Below, piece after piece: positions 56,878 to 64,000 of a stretch of 64,000 nucleotides of DNA; positions within the stretch are counted from its first letter, which is position 1; every line of letters starts with the position of its first letter. The stretch is from Podarcis raffonei (lineage: Eukaryota > Chordata > Lepidosauria > Squamata > Lacertidae): positions 7,056,501 to 7,120,500 of the forward strand of contig NC_070603.1 of assembly GCF_027172205.1 (NCBI RefSeq), given 5' to 3'. Made by a program: the position numbers and the translations under genes. The notes below the pieces were generated by a model. It was not told where the DNA came from and made no database searches. It was given only the letters and a program-made list of their open reading frames with translations.

Positions 56878-57945
56878 ATAATAATAATAATAATAATTAT
56901 AATAATAATAATTTATTTATACCCCGTCCATCTGGCTGGGATTCCCCAGCCACTCTGTGCGGCTTCCCAAAAAAATTAAAATACTGTAATAAAGGTAAAG
57001 GGACCCCTGACCACTAGGTCCAGTTGTGACCAACTCTGGGGTTGTGGCGCTCATCTCGCTTTATTGGCCGAGGGAGCCGGCGTACAGCTTCCGGGTCACG
57101 TGGCCAGCATGACTAAGCCGCTTCTGGCGAACCAGAGCAGCGCACAGAAATGCTGTTTACCTTCCTGCCGGAGCAGTACCTATTTATCTACTTGCACTTT
57201 GACATGCTTTCAAACTGCTAGGTTGGCAGGAGCAGGGACCGAGCAACGGGAGCTCACCCTGTCGCAGGGATTCGAACCACCGACCTTCTGATCAGCAAGT
57301 CCTAGGCTCTGTGGTTTAACCCACAGCGCTACCCGTGTCCCAATAATACTGTAATACATCAAACATAATTTTTTTTGTAATACAAAACATATTTTTGTAA
57401 TACAAAAATACTGTAATACATCAAACATTTAAAGCTTCCCTAAACAGGGCTGCCTTCAGATGTCTTCTAAAAGTCTGGTAGTTGTTGTTCTCTTTGACAT
57501 CTGGTGGAAGGGCGTTCCACAGGGCGGGTGCCACTACCGAGAAGGCCCTCTGCCTGGTTCCCTGTAACTTGGCTTCTCACAGTGAGGGAACCGCCAGAAG
57601 GCCCTCAGTGCTAGACCTCAGTGTCCAGGCAGAAAAATGGGGGTGGAGATGCTCCTTCAGGTATACTGGAAGGAGGCCGTTTAGGGCTTTAAAGGTCAGC
57701 ACCAACACTTTGAATTGTGCTCGGAAACGTACTGGGAGCCAATGTACGTCTTTCAAGACTGGTGTTATGTGGTCTTGCCGGCCACTCCCAGTCACCAGTC
57801 TAGCTGCCGCGTTCTGGATTAGTTGTAGTTTCCAGGTCACCTTCAAAGGTAGCCCCACGTAGAGCGCATTGCAGTAGTCCAAGCAGGAGATAACTAGATG
57901 ACTCTTGGGGTCCCTTCCAACTTTACAATTCTATGATTTTATGTC
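56878..57945 (-). mobile_element. CR1/L2-clade LINE 3' end split by a SINE
   Basis: Parts are 56878-56991 and 57357-57945, interrupted by the SINE at 56992-57344. The minus-strand frame includes LDYCNALYVGLPLKVTWKLQ, NAAARLVTGSGRQDHITPVL and FKVLVLTFKALNGLLPVYLK, a clear L2-type RT thumb. Its far end, about 57888-57943, ends in ATTCTATGATTTTATG, like a CR1-type 3' terminus, so a second LINE tip may abut here. Confidence 0.8.
56992..57344 (-). mobile_element. Sauria-type SINE nested in an L2 copy
   Basis: A full-length minus-strand copy flanked by AATACTGTAATA at 56980-56991 and 57345-57356. It splits an L2-clade LINE 3' end, so it inserted later than that LINE. Confidence 0.85.
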
Positions 57946-58298
57946 CAGGTGAATAACAAGCGGGGCTGGCCCACCCCTGAGGCCAGGAGAGGCAACGGGG
58001 GCTGCGGATCCCAACGTTGATCTTTCTCCTTTCAGCGACAGGGTCACTGCCCAGAAGTTTGCTTCTTTTTTAAAACCTGCCACCCTCCCCTGCTTACAAA
58101 ACAGTCCTAAGCTTTGCATTATACCAAACACTGTTTTAAGCAAGTGCAGCTGAGTTTAATAGGGCTCCCCTGGCAAATATGCATTAAAGAAAATGCCTTT
58201 ATTTTCTGCAGCTCAACCCCTAAAATCTGTGCTTCTGTACAAACCCGTTGAACTCAGTGAGTTGGTTTCTGAGTAGCCTTTCAGGGTTAAGGATGCTC
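57946..58298. other. Intergenic, nothing recognised
   Basis: No frame or repeat identified. The region upstream, 56621-56877, between the ETAA1 promoter and an L2 copy, is equally featureless. Confidence 0.4.
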
Positions 58299-58309
58299 TA
58301 CTCTGTATA

Positions 58310-58664
58310 GGGACGCGGGTGGCGCTGTAGGGTAAACCACAGAGCCTAGGACTTGCCGATCGGAAGGTCAACGGTTCGAATCCCCACAACGGGGTGAGCT
58401 CCCGTTGCTCGGTCCCTGCTCCTGCCCACGTAGCAGTTTGAAAGCACGTCAAAGTGCAAGTAGATAAATAGGTACTGCTCCGGCGGGAAGGTAAACAGCG
58501 TTTCCGTGCGCTTCTCTGGTTCGCCAGAAGCGGCTTTGTCAGGCTGGCCACATGACCCGGAAGCTGTACGCCGGCTCCCTCGGCCAGTAAAGCGAGATGA
58601 GGGCCGCAACCCCAGAGTCGGTCATGACTGGACCTAAAGGTCAGGGGTCCCTTTACCTTTACCT
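58310..58664 (+). mobile_element. Sauria-type SINE
   Basis: A full-length plus-strand copy with a B box (GGTTCGAATCC) and ACCTTT tail. A short direct repeat TACTCTGT is seen at 58299-58306 and 58665-58672. Confidence 0.8.
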
Positions 58665-59029
58665 TACTCTGTGTTGGATCACAGAAGGCTTGGGGGGAAC
58701 CTGTGGCCATCCAGATGTTAATGAACTACAGTTCCCAGCAAACCCAGCAAGAATAGTCTATGGGAGCTGAATTTCAGCAACATCTGGGGGGCCAAATGTT
58801 TCCCACCCTTGGATTACAGCCTTTCCAGCAAGATTCTATATGCATGTTTACTCAGAAGTAAGTGTGTTCAGTAGGGTTTACTCTCAGTTAAGTGTGCATA
58901 GGATTTGAGGCCTTAGTTAACCTTCTCCATGCACAATGACTCCCCTGTGTGAATTCTCATTAACAGATCTGTTTCCAGTGGGCAGAGATCCCTGCTCACT
59001 AATCAAACATACATAAAACATGTGGGGCT

Positions 59030-59600
59030 CTGTTATGGAAAAATCTAGGTGTGAGGCTGCTCAGTCACCCAGCTCGTTGGGCAGAGCCTGCGGGTCCCTG
59101 CGGAATAAAGGAAGGAGTCCAGCGAAATAAAGGAAGGAGTCCAGGTTGAAAGAGCAAATTTGAACCCGGAGGATGGGGTGACAAAGACTTTTAAAACTTT
59201 CCCACCATATCCCAGAATACAGTTCGTACAGGATCATTGGTACATCATTTGGGTAAATCATTGCTACATCACTGACATGTCACAAAAGGGGAGGGGTTAA
59301 CCTTGGCAAACATGCCCAGACAAGACCTTGGTACAAGATTAGCATAAGCAGACATGGCAGGGCAAGACTCAGGTATAAGATTAGCATAGACAAATATGTC
59401 TTAAGTACCCACCACCCAAAAGTACAATAGAAGTTCCTTTGCATGTCTGGAGCCTGAGGCGAGTCAGGTGATGAGATTTGGCTTCCTTTGGCTAACAATG
59501 AGCCCAGCAATTGTCACCTCTGGGAACTTCCTGGAGTCCTTTTTGAAGGGGGAAATAGCTTTGGAATGGAGGAAACTGGGAAAGGAGATGATTTTATATT
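59030..59600. repeat. Unclassified dispersed sequence, possibly LTR-like
   Basis: It begins near TGTTATGGAAAAATC and has a 22-bp direct duplication (AATAAAGGAAGGAGTCCAG at about 59104 and 59129) and two GGTA(C/T)AAGATTAGCATA blocks (about 59330 and 59372). These features suggest a regulatory-rich repeat, but its edges and family are unclear. Confidence 0.25.
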
Positions 59601-60025
59601 ATTTTTTAAGCTAGGTAACTTCCCTGAGCTGTCAAGTTGAAAGGATACATTCAGGCATAATATTTGTAATATTTAACTTTAAAGATGTGCCCCCCCGCAG
59701 TAATTTCCGTAACAGGCTCCAACCTCTGCTTTTCTAAGGTGTGCTGAACAGCAGCAGGAGGAGTGCAGGTGGGCAATGGGAAGAAGATGAACTGATTTGC
59801 TAAGGAAGCGATAACTCGTATACCTTTAGGCAGGTGCATCTTATTCTCTGCACCTGCGCCACTAAATGACAAGCTTCACCTGCTAAAATTCCTGGCTTTA
59901 TTTTTAATTTATTTTTTAAATACATCTTTCCAAAGGAAGAGGTGATATAGTATTTAAAAAATTGGGGGGGGGGGAGAGTCCAGAATAAATGCAGTCTTTC
60001 CATCTTTCCCTTCCATAAGAACACA
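59601..60025. other. Intergenic, nothing recognised
   Basis: AT-rich, with a poly-G run at about 59966. No gene or identified repeat. 58813-59029 and 60288-61001 are similar, apart from a poly-G run near 60950. Confidence 0.35.
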
Positions 60026-60287
60026 AGAAGAAGAAGAAGAAGAAGAAGAGTTTGGATTTGATATCCCGCCTTTCACTCCTCTTCAGGAGTCTCAAAGCGG
60101 CTAACAATCTCCTTTCCCTTCCTCCCCCACAACAAACACTCTGTGAGGTGAGTGGGGCTGAGAGACTTCAAAGAAGTGTGACTGGCCCAAGGTCACCCAG
60201 CAGCTGCATGTGGAGGAGCGGAGACGCGAACCCGGTTCCCCAGATTACGAGACTACCGCTCTTAACCACTACACCACACTGGCTCTG
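60026..60287 (-). mobile_element. tRNA-derived SINE (MIR/CORE-like)
   Basis: Antisense copy of the 19753-20012 element, with (GAA)n at the left and the tRNA-like head ending CCACACTGGCTCT at the right. Confidence 0.75.
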
Positions 60288-61006
60288 TTGGATTCCAGTT
60301 AATGACATGATTTTCAAAATTTCTTTTATTACTCCTAAACACGGAAGGAGGCAGTTAATTTTTACAGATTGCCCTGCAGGCAGCAGGTTAAACAGGTACA
60401 GAAAATGCATAACGTGATACCAAAATGTGACTGAAATATACCCATTGCCCTCAGAAGTGGAGAAAAAAACTCAGCTAATTTTGCAGTTAAGTGTCTGAAG
60501 TATTTCGTGAAGATGGATCATTACAGCACCATTGTGAAAATGTGTACAGTTTTCCAGAGAATTCTTCTGGTCTGTGTATGTATATGATATTTGACCTCAC
60601 CACCTGGCTGTCCCAAAAAGACGGTGGAATAACCACCTTTTTTATGTCTCTTAGAAGCCTAGGTGCTGAAAGTTTATTTGTTCTCTTCTTCTTTCCAGCA
60701 CACCTTGCTAAAAACGCTCCTTTCCTGTAACCCCTCACATACACCCCACCAGCTTGGCAACCTCTGTCTGCCCAGGTCCAAAATTCCCGCTAGATGGGCC
60801 AACAAAACCTTTTGTCATGCTAATGTATCTATCCCAGGTGTGGCCCTGGCTTGGAAAGGAAGCTTAGCCTCAACTGGCCTCCAGTCTTCCCCTCAATACT
60901 CCATATAATCAAAAACCTACCATTTATTATTTTCCAGGTTTTTTTAGGGGGGGGCATATCCCTATACATATGTATAAGCAAAATGTAGGACCTCATGGAG
61001 TCCACC

Positions 61007-61344
61007 TGTTATGTACTGAGTTGAATAGGATCCAAAAGGCAGCAGTCTGATTGGTCCTAGAACAATAGGATTCAGAATGCAGCATTCTGATTGGTCCTGG
61101 AACAATAGGGTCCAGAATGCAGCAGTCTGATTGGTCCACAGCAGCCACCCAATCCAGCTCCAGGTGGAAGTGAATCTGCAACCTGATTGGCCTACAGGTG
61201 AATCCCGGAATTAGCCAATCACGTGGGGCCCATTGTGTAAATAATGTATATAAAGCAGACATTCTGGGGGAACTTCCATTCTTCCTCACCACTATGAACT
61301 GAATAAAGAGCATGAAATCCACTGTCAACTCAGAGTATATTTCA
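61007..61344 (+). mobile_element. Solo LTR, 338 bp
   Basis: TG...CA ends with 5-bp target duplications CCACC at 61002-61006 and 61345-61349. It contains a 40-bp unit repeated three times, each with ATTGG (61050, 61090, 61130), two further CCAAT-type boxes (61186, 61215), TATAAA at 61249-61254 and AATAAA at 61302-61307. No internal region is present. The preserved duplication suggests modest age; the family is not identified. Confidence 0.75.
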
Positions 61345-61349
61345 CCACC

Positions 61350-62164
61350 CATAATCTTGGTTTCTGTTTTTAAAAGAATCCTTTTTGTAAGAGTCGGCCT
61401 CATGGAGCTCAATGGGACTTGCTTCTGAATAGACATGTATGGGAGTGTCCCATTAAAGTAATCTTATATCCTGGGAAACAGAGGTGTTTCCTCCTGGAAA
61501 CCGTTCTTGTTCGCTTTGTACTGTAAAGACAGTTGCTGCAGGGGCTAATAAAATATAAAGCAACAAGATCATCATAATAAGAAATGGAAATGTTCTGTTA
61601 AATGACAGCATTCATTCAATCCAAAGAAGAACAGAGTCCCCTGATGGTGGTTTGGTGAAACAGGACTGGGGCTGTGTCCAAAATTCTCATCCAAACTGAT
61701 CTCCAGCATTTGGAGTTCCTGATGAACTTCCCCCATTTCTGAAGTGGGATTGATACTTCAGGAATTCTACGTTTGATTTCCAGATTTGCTGCAGAGTATC
61801 TGTGCAAGTGTAATTTGTGCAGCTCTGAGTTCATTTGTGTCCCCAGCCCACTCAAAATATTGCCATGCATTTGTTGTGTGCATTAATTAACACTATCCCC
61901 CAAAAGCACACACCCCAATATTCTTTTTGTGTGGAGTTTGACCAATGCACAGTAGCATAAAAACACAACAGATAGGAATGTCAAGCAGTGGCTGAATTAA
62001 CTGGAACCCCCTTTTTTCTGAAGTCTCCCACTATCACAAGTATTTTTAAATACAGTAAGATAGCATCTTGCATGCATTTAACTTGTGTGCTTTCAACTAT
62101 GCGTGGTTGCAAGCAAGCAAGTAGGGGAGCTTTAAAGCTCATTTTGTGTCAAGAAAACTTGGTG
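61350..62164. other. Intergenic, nothing recognised
   Basis: No gene-like frame. This is the sequence into which the L1 at 62184 inserted. 62834-62990 and 63607-64000 also lack genes; the latter has a weak hAT-like palindrome at 63793-63910. Confidence 0.35.
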
Positions 62165-62183
62165 CAAAAATAGCTTTTAAACT

Positions 62184-62814
62184 ATATATATAATGAATTG
62201 AAAAAGGTATTTAAATATACCTTCTTGAAGAAACCAGAGGCCTTTCTCTTGGGTATGTCTGGCCAAGTGGTGCCAAAGAAGGACAGAACTTTCTTTATGT
62301 ATGCTACAACAGCAGCAAGAATACTTATCGCAAAGTATTGGAAGACGCAAGATCTACCCACTCTGGAAGAATGGCAGATGAAACTGATTGACTGTATGGG
62401 ACTGGCAGAAATGACGAGCAGAATCCGTGACCAGGGAGAAGAGTCGGCTGAAGAAGATTGGAAAAAGTTTAAGGACTACTTACAGAAATATTGTAAAATT
62501 AAGGAAAGTTAAATGGTGTTGGATTGAAATTGAGTGGTTTCTAGCTGTAATGATATAAAGGAACATAGATGGGGGAAAAGAGGGTTTGAAAAATAAGGTA
62601 ATGTTATAAGCTGTAATGCTTTAAACGAAGGATTTGCTGAACAAATAATCTTAATTGGGATACAAGGAGGAGAAGTATGAGGAGGTCTGAGAAATTTGTT
62701 ATTTTAAAGTATGATTTATGAACTTCATGTCTGTTTTAATGTTTTTGTTTGTACTGTTTTTGTTTGTTTGTTTAAAAAATTGGAAAATTTAATAAATGTT
62801 CTTTAAAAAAAAAA
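62184..62814 (+). mobile_element. 5'-truncated L1 LINE with 19-bp target duplication
   Basis: The 5' part encodes the C-terminus of L1 ORF2 (ATTAARILIAKYWKTQDLPT, then LEEWQMKLIDCMGLAEMTSR, stop near 62512), followed by a 3' UTR, AATAAA and a poly(A) end. The direct repeat CAAAAATAGCTTTTAAACT is perfect at 62165-62183 and 62815-62833. This is target-primed insertion, apparently recent because the duplication has no mismatch. Confidence 0.9.
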
Positions 62815-62990
62815 CAAAAATAGCTTTTAAACTCTCCAGTTCCCTTGGAAGCATGGCTGTCTCTGCGTGCTGGGTCTAGGAAGTTCTTTCCAGATCTTGC
62901 AGGAACTTGAGTGGCCCCATGAGATCTCATGAGAGCATTCTGGGGCCTCCCTGGGATGTTTGTGCGGGCACAGTTCCAAGGGTTTGAGTA

Positions 62991-63230
62991 CAGTGGAACC
63001 TTGGTTCTTGAAAGGCTTAGTTGATGAACAAATCGGCTCCCGAACGCTGAAAACCCAGAAGTAAGTGTTTTGGTTTTCAAACCATTTTGGAAGCTGAATG
63101 TCCGATGCGGCTGTTGGCTATTTTTTCTGGGGTGCCTGCGACAATTGGAAACTGCGCCTTGGTTTTCGAACGTTTTGGAAGTCGAATGGACTTCTGGAAC
63201 GGATTACATTTGAAAACCAAGGTACCACTG
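62991..63230. mobile_element. MITE of the CAGTGG group, 240 bp
   Basis: Ends are CAGTGGAACCTTGGTTCTTG and CCAAGGTACCACTG, left flank TA. Internal 'GTTTTGGAAG..GAATG' blocks are repeated in the two halves. Confidence 0.7.
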
Positions 63231-63379
63231 AATATCCATTTTTGCATAAATGTGGAATCCTTGGAACCACCCCCCACCCCCACAGAGGATGCAATTGTGC
63301 TGTATTGCAAAGAAATTTCTAAACTGATTTGGGCATATGTAGAATAGTCCTGTCCTAAGAGTGATTCATTTATTTGTTC

Positions 63380-63606
63380 CAGTTACAGAAAGGTAGCCGT
63401 GTTGGTCTGCCATAGTCAAAACAAAAAATTTTTTTCCTTCCAGTAGCACCTTAAAGACCAACTAAGTTAGTTCTTGGTATGAGCTTTCGTGTGCATGCAC
63501 ACTTCTAGTGTATCTGAAGAAGTGTGCATGCACACGAAAGCTCATACCAAGAACTAACTTAGTTGGTCTTTAAGGTGCTACTGGAAGGAAAAAAAATTTT
63601 TGTTTC
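63380..63606. mobile_element. Penelope-like terminal-repeat palindrome
   Basis: Two near-identical arms of about 82 bp, 63425-63506 and 63518-63600, face each other across an 11-bp spacer. Each contains AAGTGTGCATGCACACGAAAGC and the CCAACTAAGTTAGTTCTTGG block shared with 46618-46735. The left end GTAGCCGTGTTGGTCTGCC is also typical of this family. A fragment without coding sequence. Confidence 0.6.
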
Positions 63607-64000
63607 ATTTATTTGTGTTGGACTTCTTTCCTCTAAGCACAGATGAACACTGAAAGGATCACCAGAGGGCAAAGCAAACCCAGGAGTCTGTGCAGGACAG
63701 GCAGATATCACAAAAGATGGGAAGCAGGGTAGCTGCTTGGAAGCACAATGGAGTAGGATGTCTATTCTAAAGAGTGCAGAAAACCAAGGATGGGGGAACT
63801 TGTGGGACTCCAGATGTTGGAGTACTGCTTTCATCACCCTTGACCATTGGCCTTGTTGACTGAGGCTGATGGGAGTTGGAGTCCAACAACATCTATGGGG
63901 TCACAGGCTCCCTACCTCAGATGTAGGCAGAAGTGGGGTGGGGGGAGAGAGACATTTCACAGGAGATCTCAGTCCTCAAGGATTCTGTTTGCAGGAACAG

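Noticed and set aside
62198-62512. Small host gene of 104 residues
   Set aside because: It is the end of L1 ORF2 inside a 5'-truncated insertion with poly(A) and target duplications.

Overview
The window looks like lizard (squamate) chromosomal DNA. It has vertebrate spliced genes with GT-AG introns. It also carries a squamate repeat load: several Bov-B LINE 3' ends, long tRNA-derived SINEs of the Sauria type, many CR1/L2-clade LINE 3' ends with (AAT)n tails, an L1 tail, a Copia remnant, Penelope-like pieces, and palindromic hAT and TA-flanked MITEs. The lineage is inferred from these repeats; the species is not identified. LAYOUT: (1) 1-10.1 kb holds the 3' half of a type II (basic) keratin gene on the + strand, exons 5-9, cut off by the left window edge. 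(2) 10.1-30.3 kb is about 20 kb of intergenic DNA built almost entirely from nested repeats, including a 1.94 kb TA-flanked MITE at 24.1-26.1 kb whose core is a ten-unit array of a 105-bp hairpin-rich repeat. (3) 30.3-43.5 kb holds a complete nine-exon type II keratin gene on the + strand, with a TATA box, a start codon, and exon lengths of 215/61/96/165/126/221/35 between first and last exon, and a poly(A) signal. (4) 45.5-56.5 kb holds a complete ETAA1 gene on the - strand, six coding exons, about 927 residues, with a CpG-rich CCAAT/YY1 promoter; it converges on keratin B. (5) 56.5-64 kb is intergenic and repeat-rich: LINE, SINE and MITE copies, a solo LTR, a 5'-truncated L1 with 19-bp target-site duplications, and a Penelope-like palindrome. 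FUNCTION: the two keratins are tandem paralogues that would pair with type I keratins to build epithelial intermediate filaments. ETAA1 is a housekeeping activator of the ATR replication-stress kinase and recruits through RPA; it has no functional link to keratins, so the adjacency is a synteny observation. MOST UNUSUAL: the MITE-enclosed hairpin satellite at 24.1-26.1 kb, the shared design of TIR arms around different palindromic cores in neighbouring MITEs, and hammerhead-ribozyme-like cores in two Penelope-like fragments.
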